From: Petrimonas sp. IBARAKI
Lineage (GTDB): Bacteria > Bacteroidota > Bacteroidia > Bacteroidales > Dysgonomonadaceae
Reading direction: 5' to 3'
DNA: 64,000 nt
Assembly (NCBI GenBank): GCA_002356435.2
Contig: AP018040.2
Span: 62,001-126,000 of the forward strand
This document shows positions 22,749 to 31,166 of this stretch, in pieces (positions within the stretch are counted from its first letter, which is position 1; every line of letters starts with the position of its first letter). The notes under the pieces were generated by a model, which was not told where the DNA came from, did not search any database, and was given only the letters and a program-made list of their open reading frames with translations. The position numbers and the translations under genes were made by a program.

Positions 22749-23201
22749 TTATTCTTTGTTTTTCGAATCTAGCCAAATAGTCACGGGACCGTCATTAATC
22801 AGCTGAACCTGCATATCCGCACCAAATTCACCGGTTTGTACCGGTTTCCTGAGCATTTCCGATAATGTTTCGCAAAACTGCTTATACAAGGGTATGGAAA
22901 TATCGGGTTTGGCGGCGCGAATATAAGAAGGACGATTCCCTTTTTTAGTGCTGGCGAGAAGAGTAAATTGAGAGACCACTAAAATTTCTCCTCCGGTCTC
23001 TAAAACTGATTTATTCATCACCCCGTTTTGGTCGTCAAATATACGTAAATAAATGGTCTTTTTACACATAAAATCGATATCTTCTTTTGTATCGGATTCT
23101 TCAATACCTACCAGGAGTAACAACCCTTTCGTGATAGAGCTCTTTTTAAGGGAGTTAATGGTTACTGATGCTTCTGATACTCTTTGAATTAGCAATCGCA
23201 T
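22749..23201 (-). CDS. dtd: D-aminoacyl-tRNA deacylase
   Basis: 150 residues from the ATG at 23201, which gives the standard MRLLIQRVSEASV beginning; a TTG twelve bases upstream is less likely. Both active-site motifs are present: SQFTLLAS and the C-terminal cis-proline motif, here NDGPVTIWL. It frees tRNA from D-amino acids and mischarged glycine, protecting translation fidelity. It lies between uvrC (24 nt) and the MazG-like gene (1 nt) in a block conserved across Bacteroidetes. Confidence 0.95.
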   Translation of the reverse strand: MRLLIQRVSEASVTINSLKKSSITKGLLLLVGIEESDTKEDIDFMCKKTIYLRIFDDQNGVMNKSVLETGGEILVVSQFTLLASTKKGNRPSYIRAAKPDISIPLYKQFCETLSEMLRKPVQTGEFGADMQVQLINDGPVTIWLDSKNKE

Positions 23202-23225
23202 AAAGGTCAGCAATATTTTATCTTA

Positions 23226-25016
23226 TTATTTTTTAAAAAAATCGGTAATCAGTTTTCCTTTGCTTTTTCCGACAACTGAAGCAATTTCTTCTTCACGGGT
23301 TTCTTTTATGCGCTTCACGCTTTTAAAGTGTGAAAGAAGTTTCTTTTTGGTTTCTTTTCCGATTCCTTTTATTTGATCCAGTTCGGAAGTCACCTGCGAT
23401 TTACTTCTTCTGTTTCGGTGATGAGTAATACCGAAACGATGAGCTTCGTCGCGAAGTCGTTGAATGAGTTTTAGTGTCTCAGAATTTTTGTCAATGTAGA
23501 GCGGGACGGAGTCTTCAGGGAAATATATTTCTTCCAATCGCTTTGCAATTCCAATAATGGCGATCTTGCCGTAAAGTCCAATTTTCTGAAGCGATTCTGT
23601 TGCAGCGTGGAGTTGCCCTTTACCGCCGTCAATTACAATGAGTTGAGGCAAAGAGTGACCTTCGTTAACTGCACGAGAATAGCGTCTGTGAATAATTTCG
23701 GCCATCGAGGCGTAATCATCGGGACCTACGACGGTTTTAATGTTGAAATGGCGGTAATCTTTTTTTGATGGCTTTGCTTTTTTGAAAACCACACAAGCTG
23801 CCACGGGATCTGTACCTTGAATGTTTGAATTGTCAAAACATTCGATGTGCCATGGAATCTCTTTCAGATGCAGATCTTTCTGAACCGTCTTTAAAATGCG
23901 TGTGGTTCGCTGCTCCGGATTCAGCATCTCTGACTTTTTCAGTTTGTCTACTTTAAACTGCTTGACGTTCTTCTCGGAAAGGTCCAGGAGTTTTCGCTTG
24001 TCTCCCCGTATAGGAACGATAAATTCAACTCCGGAAAGAATAAGATCAGGAATGAAGGGGACCATGATCTCTTTCGATTCACTACCGAAGCGTTGACGCA
24101 TTTCCACAATTCCTAACCCCAGCAGTTCTTCGGGTGTTTCATCCAGTTTTTTCTTGTATTCAAAAGTGTACGCTTGGATTATACCGCCATTCACCACGTG
24201 GAGATAGTTGATGTAAGCCGCATTTTCGTCTTCCGCAAATCCATAGACATCCAAGTTATAATGAACATTGCTTACCACTTGCGATTTCTCCCTGAAATTC
24301 CGGATCAGCAGAAGTTTCTCCTTGAGCCGCTGTGCTTCTTCAAAACGGAGCTCATCGGAGTAGTGCTGCATTTCAATCGTTATTTGTTTCTCAATAAGGG
24401 AGATGTTTCCTTTCAGAATTTCGGTAATCTCTGCAATGTTTTTGTTGTAATTTTCCAGTGATTGATATCCAACGCAGGGAGCATCGCATCGTTTAATGTG
24501 ATATTCGAGGCAAACCTTGAATTTCCCGGCAGAGATGTTTTCGGGAGTTAAATTGAGCCTGCAGGTTCTTACTTTGTAAATTTTTCGAAAAACCTCAATC
24601 AGGGCGTCGACCGCAGCAACGGAAGTGTACGGGCCAAAGTATTTTGAGCCATCCTTTACGATATTTCTTGTTTTAAAAACCCGTGGGAAAAATTCGTTTT
24701 TTATAACGATGGAAGGGTAGGATTTATCGTCCTTCAGCATCACGTTGTAACGTGGCTTCAGCTCTTTGATAAGATTGTTCTCGAGAAGAAATGTGTCTTC
24801 TTCCGTATTAACCACAATATATTTTATCTGTCGGATATTCCGGACGAGAACGCGGGTTTTAGGGTTTTCCTGGTGTTTATTGAAATACGAGGATACTCTT
24901 TTCTTCAGGTTCTTGGCTTTGCCCACATAGATTATTCTGCCTTTTTCGTCTAAAAATTGGTAGCAGCCTGGTCCCTGAGGAAGTATTTTTAGTGTATCCC
25001 GTATCTCTTGTGTCAT
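23226..25016 (-). CDS. uvrC: Excinuclease ABC subunit C
   Basis: 596 residues, the usual UvrC length. N-terminal GIY-YIG nuclease (GCYQFLDEKGRIIYVGKAKN), central UVR motif that binds UvrB (residues ~200-235), RNase H-like endonuclease domain (ECFDNSNIQGTDPVA), and a C-terminal helix-hairpin-helix (KGIGKETKKKLLSHF). It makes the dual incisions in nucleotide excision repair. Its ATG overlaps the apt stop (ATGA), indicating translational coupling. Confidence 0.96.
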   Translation of the reverse strand: MTQEIRDTLKILPQGPGCYQFLDEKGRIIYVGKAKNLKKRVSSYFNKHQENPKTRVLVRNIRQIKYIVVNTEEDTFLLENNLIKELKPRYNVMLKDDKSYPSIVIKNEFFPRVFKTRNIVKDGSKYFGPYTSVAAVDALIEVFRKIYKVRTCRLNLTPENISAGKFKVCLEYHIKRCDAPCVGYQSLENYNKNIAEITEILKGNISLIEKQITIEMQHYSDELRFEEAQRLKEKLLLIRNFREKSQVVSNVHYNLDVYGFAEDENAAYINYLHVVNGGIIQAYTFEYKKKLDETPEELLGLGIVEMRQRFGSESKEIMVPFIPDLILSGVEFIVPIRGDKRKLLDLSEKNVKQFKVDKLKKSEMLNPEQRTTRILKTVQKDLHLKEIPWHIECFDNSNIQGTDPVAACVVFKKAKPSKKDYRHFNIKTVVGPDDYASMAEIIHRRYSRAVNEGHSLPQLIVIDGGKGQLHAATESLQKIGLYGKIAIIGIAKRLEEIYFPEDSVPLYIDKNSETLKLIQRLRDEAHRFGITHHRNRRSKSQVTSELDQIKGIGKETKKKLLSHFKSVKRIKETREEEIASVVGKSKGKLITDFFKK

Positions 25017-25543
25017 ATTTCAAATCTAAGAATCGTATCCAACTCCACCTCATCGGGGAACAGGGAGCGCCCGTGGAGTGCTTCTAGTTCTATCAGAAAA
25101 TTGATGTAAATTTTCTTAACGTCCATTTTTTTCACCAGTTTATGGGCAGCTACCATTGTCCCTCCGGTAGCCAACAAATCGTCGTGAATCAAAACAACGT
25201 CTTCTTTTGTTAATGCATCTTCGTGAATTTGGATGGTGTCTTCTCCGTACTCCTTGGTATACTTTTCTTCAATAACCTTGTAAGGAAGTTTACCCGGTTT
25301 ACGAATTGGAACAAATCCTGCGTTTAACCGTACTGCCAATTGAGGCCCCATGAAAAAACCCCTGGATTCAATACCTACCACCTTGGTAATGCCTTTTTCT
25401 TTATACCTTTCGTAAAGAATGTCGGACAGTTCTTTTAAATGCGATGGCGACTGGAACAGCGTAGTGATGTCCTTGAATTGTATTCCTTTAATAGGAAAGT
25501 CAGGGATATTCCTGACGGCAGCGGTTAATGTTTCAATACTCAT
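25013..25543 (-). CDS. apt: Adenine phosphoribosyltransferase
   Basis: 176 residues. The PRPP-binding loop is LIHDDLLATGGTMVAA and the hood region GIESRGFFMGP is typical of Apt. It converts adenine and PRPP to AMP in purine salvage. It sits 60 bp after mnmG and overlaps the uvrC start by four bases. The intervening 60 bp carries a perfect parS-like palindrome. Confidence 0.95.
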   Translation of the reverse strand: MSIETLTAAVRNIPDFPIKGIQFKDITTLFQSPSHLKELSDILYERYKEKGITKVVGIESRGFFMGPQLAVRLNAGFVPIRKPGKLPYKVIEEKYTKEYGEDTIQIHEDALTKEDVVLIHDDLLATGGTMVAAHKLVKKMDVKKIYINFLIELEALHGRSLFPDEVELDTILRFEI

Positions 25544-25579
25544 TTTTGTATAATTATAAATGTGTGTATAATTTGGGAT

Positions 25580-25595
25580 TGTTCCACGTGGAACA
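25580..25595. promoter_or_regulatory. parS: parS-like centromere site (ParB binding)
   Basis: The 16-mer TGTTCCACGTGGAACA is a perfect palindrome and matches the bacterial parS consensus TGTTnCACGTGnAACA. It lies in the mnmG-apt intergenic space, 8 nt after the mnmG stop. parS sites are loaded by ParB/Spo0J and cluster near oriC, and mnmG (gidA) is often origin-proximal. Seen in sequence; ParB binding is inferred. Confidence 0.8.
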
Positions 25596-25603
25596 TTTGT
25601 ATT

Positions 25604-27478
25604 CTATCTTCCCAGAAGCACAAGTAAAACCGATATGTCGTTCGGGGATACTCCGGGGATTCGGCTGGCCTGGGCAATGGTTTCGGGGTTGATAGACGTT
25701 AATTTTTGCCGTGCTTCGGTTGATAAGGATTGAATCCCATTGTAGTTGAACTTGTCTTTGATCCGGATATCTTCCAGCCTGTTTATCTTATCGGCCATCA
25801 ACTTTTCACGTTTGATATAGCCCTCGTACTTTATTTTTATATCGGCAGATTCAATAATTTCTTCCTTTCGGTTTTTGATGTTCGACAACAGCTCCTTTAA
25901 AGGGGTAATCTCCCTGGACATTGTTTCCAGGTCGATATGCGGGCGGGTAAGCAGATCGATAAGCTTCACGCCATGCTTTAACGGTGCCGTATTCAAGGTC
26001 TCCAGGTATGGGTTTATACGGTCTGCCTTGATGGAGAAATTGCGTGCGAAATCGATAATCCTGTCCACTTCTTCTCGTTTTTCTGCCAGTAAAATCATTC
26101 TTTCTGAAGAAGCAAGCCCAAGGTCATAAGCTCGCTGTGTGAGTCGCTCGTCGGCATTGTCCTGGCGAAGCAGGATGCGGTATTCGGCGCGCGACGTAAA
26201 CATTCTGTACGGTTCATCCACTCCTTTTGTGATGAGGTCGTCAATGAGTACACCGATATAGGCCTCATCCCTGCGCAGTGTGAACGGGTTTCCGCCATGG
26301 CAATTGATATGGGCGTTTATTCCGGCTACAATGCCTTGTCCCCCCGCTTCTTCATAGCCGGTAGTGCCGTTGATCTGTCCGGCAAAAAACAGGTTCTTCA
26401 CCCGTTTTGTTTCAAGTGTCGGATTGAGCTGGCGAGGATCGAAGAAATCGTACTCGATAGCATATCCCGGCCGGAAAATATGTACGTTCTTGAAAGCGGG
26501 AACAGCTTGAAGTGCGTTTAGCTGAATTTGCAGGGGTAGGGAAGAGGAGAATCCATTGAGGTAGTATTCGTGGGTGGTTTCGCCTTCCGGTTCAAGAAAG
26601 AGCTGATGGCTCGTTTTGTCTGAAAACGTGACGATCTTGGTCTCGATGCTTGGACAATAGCGCGGTCCGATACTTTGGATCTGGCCGTTATAGAGCGGTG
26701 AATCATTCAAGCCTTCCCGAAGCAGGTTGTGCACGGCTTCCGAGGTATACGTTATCCAGCAACTGCGTTGGGTGAGTTCACGCTGAATGTTATCCAAATA
26801 GGAGAATTTGTGAAAATCATCGTCCCCCTTTTGTTCTTCCAGCAGTGAAAAATCAACGCTTCTACCGTCTATGCGTACAGGCGTACCCGTTTTCATCCTG
26901 TCGGTTTTAAATCCGATTGCTTGCAATTGTTCCGTCATCCCGAAAGAGGCCGGTTCCGACATGCGTCCGCCGCCTATTTGTACGCTGCCGATGTGAATCA
27001 GCCCGTTAAGGAATGTTCCGTTGGTCAGAACAACCGATTTGGCGGTAAACTCAACCCCCATACGGGTTTTTACGCCAGCTACCTCACCGTCTTGGAAAAA
27101 AAGCTGCGTAACGGTGTCCTGCCATACATGCAGATGAGGCGTATTTTCGATGATCGAACGCCATTCCTGGATGAATTTTGCCCGGTCGCTTTGTACACGA
27201 GGACTCCACATGGCAGGCCCTTTGGAACGATTAAGCATACGGAACTGGATAGCTGTTCTGTCGCTTACAATACCCATCTGTCCGCCCAACGCATCAATTT
27301 CACGCACAATCTGTCCTTTTGCAATACCTCCAACCGCAGGGTTGCAGCTCATTTGGGCGATTTTATTCATATCCATTGTTATCAACAACGTTTTTGAGCC
27401 CAAATTTGCGGCGGCGGCAGCGGCTTCGCATCCGGCGTGTCCGGCGCCCACCACAATTATGTCGTACTTGAAATCCAT
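25604..27478 (-). CDS. mnmG: tRNA uridine-5-carboxymethylaminomethyl modification enzyme MnmG
   Basis: 624 residues, full length. The FAD-binding start is VVGAGHAGCEAA, followed by the family signatures CNPAVGGIAKGQIVREIDAL and GGRMSEPAS, and the C-terminal MnmE-contact helical domain. With MnmE it installs the aminomethyl group on U34 of certain tRNAs. A -7 box TATATTTG on the minus strand (27505-27498) lies about 20 bp upstream of the start, although no good -33 partner is visible. First of the conserved block that continues to deoC. Confidence 0.97.
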   Translation of the reverse strand: MDFKYDIIVVGAGHAGCEAAAAAANLGSKTLLITMDMNKIAQMSCNPAVGGIAKGQIVREIDALGGQMGIVSDRTAIQFRMLNRSKGPAMWSPRVQSDRAKFIQEWRSIIENTPHLHVWQDTVTQLFFQDGEVAGVKTRMGVEFTAKSVVLTNGTFLNGLIHIGSVQIGGGRMSEPASFGMTEQLQAIGFKTDRMKTGTPVRIDGRSVDFSLLEEQKGDDDFHKFSYLDNIQRELTQRSCWITYTSEAVHNLLREGLNDSPLYNGQIQSIGPRYCPSIETKIVTFSDKTSHQLFLEPEGETTHEYYLNGFSSSLPLQIQLNALQAVPAFKNVHIFRPGYAIEYDFFDPRQLNPTLETKRVKNLFFAGQINGTTGYEEAGGQGIVAGINAHINCHGGNPFTLRRDEAYIGVLIDDLITKGVDEPYRMFTSRAEYRILLRQDNADERLTQRAYDLGLASSERMILLAEKREEVDRIIDFARNFSIKADRINPYLETLNTAPLKHGVKLIDLLTRPHIDLETMSREITPLKELLSNIKNRKEEIIESADIKIKYEGYIKREKLMADKINRLEDIRIKDKFNYNGIQSLSTEARQKLTSINPETIAQASRIPGVSPNDISVLLVLLGR

Positions 27479-27559
27479 TTTTTTTGTTTTGCGGCTGCAA
27501 ATATACGAAAAAAGAAGCTGCTAATGCGCTTATAAGATGTTAATTGAGTGAAATTAAAC

Positions 27560-28510
27560 TTACTTCACATAGATCTTCAGGTAGATAGGCAGGTGATCGC
27601 TAAAGCCACCGGTATAATGATTCCGGTAGGTCCGGTTGGTGTTGGGGCGGCCTTTTTTATCAAAATGGAGCAGGTATTTGGGGTTGAAAACGTCGGCGTT
27701 CTCTGGCTTGCAGTCAAACTTACCGGACAGAAGCACATGTCCCGAAGCGATAAACTGGTCAAACAGCAGCCAGCCTTTGTGATAGGTTGATCCGATACCT
27801 TTTTTGTGCCTAGGGTATATAAGGTTATAGAGTTTGGTGTTGCTTATGTTGTCGAATGATTTTTGCGCCCCGAGCACCTCGTCAACGCTGTTGTCGTCCG
27901 GAGTGTCGTTGAAATCGCCCATAATAAGTATGTTCTCATCGGGGTTTTCACTTAATACCTTGTAAACGGCACTGTGCAGCTCGCTTGCTACGAAATAGCG
28001 CCTGCGCTCCGATCTGTCTGTCCCCTCCCTTCGCGAAGGGAAATGCACAATAAAGATGTGGAAGATCTCGTCAAATGTAGTTTTGCCTTTCACGTGGAGA
28101 ATATCGCGGGTACGATCCTCAATACCCGGTAGGTGAACAAGAACCGGACTTGATTCGAGTACGATGAATGATTGTGTATTGTAGATCATGGCTACGTCGC
28201 TGCCGCGTTCGTCAGGACTGTCGTAATGAACAAAGCTGTAGTGCTTCATTCCTTTTCTGTGTAAATCGTCCAGAATACTCATCATCACGTTTTTGTTCTC
28301 GATTTCGGCCAGTCCGATAATATCGGGAATTTCCGGTTTTACAATGTCTTGAATTACAAATGTTAACTTGGTTACCTTGTCGTTAAATCTTTTCTCATCC
28401 CATCTTAATCTTCCCCCTGGAGTGAATTCGCTGTCCATTACTCCAGGGTCATCTGAAGTATCGTAAAAATTCTCGGTATTATAAAACATAAAAGAAAACG
28501 GGGTTGTCAT
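27560..28510 (-). CDS. Endonuclease/exonuclease/phosphatase-family protein
   Basis: 316 residues without a signal peptide. EEP (DNase I-like) motifs: FYNTENFYD at the start, GLAEIENKNV (metal-binding Glu), VHFPSRREG, MGDFNDTPDD and a terminal FSDHLPIYLKI. Such proteins hydrolyse phosphodiesters or phosphomonoesters; the substrate is unknown. A TACTTTTG -7 box lies on the minus strand at 28555-28548. It sits between ybeY and mnmG on the same strand. Confidence 0.85.
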   Translation of the reverse strand: MTTPFSFMFYNTENFYDTSDDPGVMDSEFTPGGRLRWDEKRFNDKVTKLTFVIQDIVKPEIPDIIGLAEIENKNVMMSILDDLHRKGMKHYSFVHYDSPDERGSDVAMIYNTQSFIVLESSPVLVHLPGIEDRTRDILHVKGKTTFDEIFHIFIVHFPSRREGTDRSERRRYFVASELHSAVYKVLSENPDENILIMGDFNDTPDDNSVDEVLGAQKSFDNISNTKLYNLIYPRHKKGIGSTYHKGWLLFDQFIASGHVLLSGKFDCKPENADVFNPKYLLHFDKKGRPNTNRTYRNHYTGGFSDHLPIYLKIYVK

Positions 28511-28579
28511 TACGGTTTATTTTAGGTGATTAACATTTGTATGTTTCCAAAAGTAAATTACTGATAAAGAGAACTGTAA

Positions 28580-29002
28580 TTATTGCGGGTTTATTTGTTC
28601 CAAAGCCTGGTTTTCCGCCTTCCTCATATTGAGGGAAGCCGTTTCGCTTTTATCATCAATCCCGCACATGTGGAGGATTCCGTGAATAATAACACGATGT
28701 AGTTCTTCCGTAAAATCGGTGCTATACTTTTGTGAATTAGTGCGGACCGTCTCTAAGCTGATAATGATATCGCCCGATATTTTATCTCCTTCCGAATAGT
28801 CGAACGTGATAATGTCGGTGTAAAAATCGTGGGAAAGATATTGGGTGTTTACCTCGAGAATTTTATCATCCGTACAAAACAGATAATTGACCTCGCCGAT
28901 TGTTTTGCCGTAGCTGGCGGCAACACGTTTAATCCAATTTTTAATATCGCCTTTCCTGATCTTCGGAAAATTGATTTTGTCAGCCTGAAATGTAATTGCC
29001 AT
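28580..29002 (-). CDS. ybeY: Endoribonuclease YbeY (16S rRNA maturation)
   Basis: 140 residues. The UPF0054 motif reads HGILHMCGIDDKSE, so two zinc-binding histidines are present but the third position of the canonical H-x3-H-x5-H is aspartate. Bacteroidetes YbeY proteins often deviate here, so I expect it to be functional. YbeY trims the 3' end of 16S rRNA and takes part in ribosome quality control. It lies 38 nt after the spmAB-like gene and 69 nt before the EEP gene. Confidence 0.92.
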   Translation of the reverse strand: MAITFQADKINFPKIRKGDIKNWIKRVAASYGKTIGEVNYLFCTDDKILEVNTQYLSHDFYTDIITFDYSEGDKISGDIIISLETVRTNSQKYSTDFTEELHRVIIHGILHMCGIDDKSETASLNMRKAENQALEQINPQ

Positions 29003-29040
29003 ATTTTTTAACTTTTATTTACGCAGAGAAGAGCTTGTTT

Positions 29041-30273
29041 TTATCCGAAGAAAAGGTAGGCAACAAAAACCGCAGTCAAAACACCTGCCAAATCTGCCAA
29101 AAGCGCATAGGAAACGGTATAGCGGCTGTTTTTGATGTTCACGGCTCCGTAATAAACAGCAACAATGTAAAACGTAGTGTCTGTCGCTCCCTGCAGGACG
29201 GATGAGAGCCTTCCGGTAAATGAATCGGCTCCGAAAGTCTTCATCGCATCAATCATCATCCCGCGGGCACCACTTCCGCTGAGCGGCTTCATAATCGCCG
29301 TGGGCATTCCGTCTACCCAACGGGTATCCATTCCGGTAAGCGCTACTAAATTCCGCAGGCCATCCATCAGGAAGTCCATGGCGCCAGATGCTCGAAAAAC
29401 ACCAATTCCAACCAGGATAGCAATGAGGTAAGGGATGATGGTAACGGCTGTTTTAAACCCGTCCTTGGCACCATCGATAAATGATTCAAAGATGTTGACC
29501 CTCTTCCGCAACGCCACCACGATAAAAAGGACTATAACAGAGAGCAGAATAATGTTAGCCGCAAGTCCCGAAACGATGTTTGCTTTCTCCTGCGGCATAG
29601 AGTTAAAAGCAAAAATGGTTCCTCCAATTATTACCAGCATACCGAGGAAAAATCCCATTATGGCCTTATTAAAGATGTTTATCCGTTGTTTGAGACAAAC
29701 GGCAATAACCCCCACGAGGGTGGCAGCAAATGTTGCTATCATTATCGGGATAAACACGTCTGCCGGATTAACTGCACCCATTTGTGCACGATAAACCATC
29801 ACAGTGACAGGAATCAGGGTCAGTCCCGAGGCGTTCATCACCAGAAACATGATCATTGGATTGGATGCCTTGCCTTTGTCAGGATTTATCTCCTGAAGCT
29901 CCTGCATTGCTTTCAGCCCGAATGGGGTGGCCGCATTATCGAGCCCGAGCATATTGGCAGAGATGTTCATAAGCATAGAGCCCGACGCCGGATGTCCTTT
30001 AGGAATATCCGGGAAGAGTTTGGAGAATAACGGTGCCACACCACGCGAAAAATGATCGATCATTCCACCACGTTCGCCGATCTTCATCACGCCCAACCAA
30101 AGCGAAAGAATGCCTGTCAGACCCAGTGAAATCTCGAATCCAGTTTTGGCAGAGTCGTACGTGGAATTCATTATTTCTGTAAATACATTTACATCGCCGA
30201 AGAAAACAAGTCTGGCCAGAGCAACTACAAAAGCGATGAGAAAAAAGGCAATCCATATGTAATTCAGGACCAT
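29041..30273 (-). CDS. SpmA-SpmB fusion, nucleoside-recognition membrane protein
   Basis: 410 residues with about ten membrane segments. Two nucleoside-recognition (Gate) domains are joined: the N-terminal half resembles SpmA (ANMLGLDNAATPFGLKAM), the C-terminal half SpmB (PTAIMKPLSGSGARGMM, GATDTTFYIVAVYYGAV). In spore formers SpmA and SpmB act in spore dehydration; Bacteroidetes keep a fused version of unknown function, presumably a transporter. A TACCTTTG -7 box on the minus strand (30308-30301) precedes it. Confidence 0.88.
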   Translation of the reverse strand: MVLNYIWIAFFLIAFVVALARLVFFGDVNVFTEIMNSTYDSAKTGFEISLGLTGILSLWLGVMKIGERGGMIDHFSRGVAPLFSKLFPDIPKGHPASGSMLMNISANMLGLDNAATPFGLKAMQELQEINPDKGKASNPMIMFLVMNASGLTLIPVTVMVYRAQMGAVNPADVFIPIMIATFAATLVGVIAVCLKQRINIFNKAIMGFFLGMLVIIGGTIFAFNSMPQEKANIVSGLAANIILLSVIVLFIVVALRKRVNIFESFIDGAKDGFKTAVTIIPYLIAILVGIGVFRASGAMDFLMDGLRNLVALTGMDTRWVDGMPTAIMKPLSGSGARGMMIDAMKTFGADSFTGRLSSVLQGATDTTFYIVAVYYGAVNIKNSRYTVSYALLADLAGVLTAVFVAYLFFG

Positions 30274-30360
30274 AGCAAAAGCATTTCACAATTATTCTGT
30301 CAAAGGTAATACTTTCGGGGAAATAATTTTTATCTTTACCCCTTAGAAGTGCTGCCGTCT

Positions 30361-31092
30361 ATGCATTGGAAGGATTTTCTATATTATCGGAAAAGCGAGA
30401 AATTAGCGGTAATTCTGCTGCTTATCCTGATTGTGCTGACGCTGATTTTAAACCTGATACTCTCGCAACGCAACAGCCGGGGCGTCATTTTCACGCAAAA
30501 CGATTCGCTGGTGAAAGCATTTGAAGAATTTCAGCGGAACCTTAGTTTGCGTGAAGGTATAGACGTTCTGGACTCAGCGCATGTTGTGCCGCAAAATGAA
30601 GGAAGGAGTAACGACGGGTTGCGATCCAAAAAACTTTCCGAAGAGAACAGTCCGGATCGCGATGCTCCCTTTCCTACAGCAGAAAAATTAGACGCAGGAG
30701 AAACGATCCTTTTGAATGCTGCTGATACGGCTGAATGGAAAAAGATCCCGGGAATAGGCAGTACCTTCGCTTCGCGGATTGTGAAGTATCGGAATCTACT
30801 GGGGGGATTTGTCTCGGTAGAGCAACTCAGGGAGGTTTATGGGATTGACAACGAACTATTTTCAAGGATCTCGCCGTATATCCAAGCTGACGAAAACTTC
30901 AGAAAGCTTCGGATTAACGAGTTGGAATTTAAGGAACTATTAAGGCATCCTTACCTCAATTACAAACAGGTACGAGCCATTATGAACCTGCGGAAAAAGA
31001 AAGGAAATATTGCTTCCATCCATGAATTGGTTATATTGGATGAATTTACCTCGGAAGATATTTTTCGGATTGAACCCTATCTGGCATTTTGA
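30361..31092 (+). CDS. Membrane-anchored helix-hairpin-helix (ComEA-like) protein
   Basis: 243 residues from the ATG at 30361; a GTG at 30349 would add four. One membrane helix (~residues 15-30) is followed by a charged linker and a helix-hairpin-helix DNA-binding module (NAADTAEWKKIPGIGSTFA, then IVKYRNLLGGF), and a second degenerate HhH near the C-terminus. This is the layout of ComEA-type DNA receptors, with the domain outside the inner membrane, so DNA uptake or DNA binding is plausible but unproven. It is transcribed away from spmAB and precedes the A2M gene by 74 nt. Confidence 0.75.
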   Translation: MHWKDFLYYRKSEKLAVILLLILIVLTLILNLILSQRNSRGVIFTQNDSLVKAFEEFQRNLSLREGIDVLDSAHVVPQNEGRSNDGLRSKKLSEENSPDRDAPFPTAEKLDAGETILLNAADTAEWKKIPGIGSTFASRIVKYRNLLGGFVSVEQLREVYGIDNELFSRISPYIQADENFRKLRINELEFKELLRHPYLNYKQVRAIMNLRKKKGNIASIHELVILDEFTSEDIFRIEPYLAF

Positions 31093-31166
31093 CTTCCCTC
31101 ATACTTTCACGACAGCCTGCTCATAAAATAACTCGGTTAAAAAAATCTTCAGAAAAAACAATCGAT

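Noticed and set aside
28085-28100. TTTCACGTGGAGAA as a second parS site
   Set aside because: Only the central CACGTG is shared; the flanks do not match and it lies inside a coding gene.
30331-30338. TATCTTTA as a plus-strand -7 box before the HhH gene
   Set aside because: The last base does not match TAnnTTTG and there is no TTG at the right distance.
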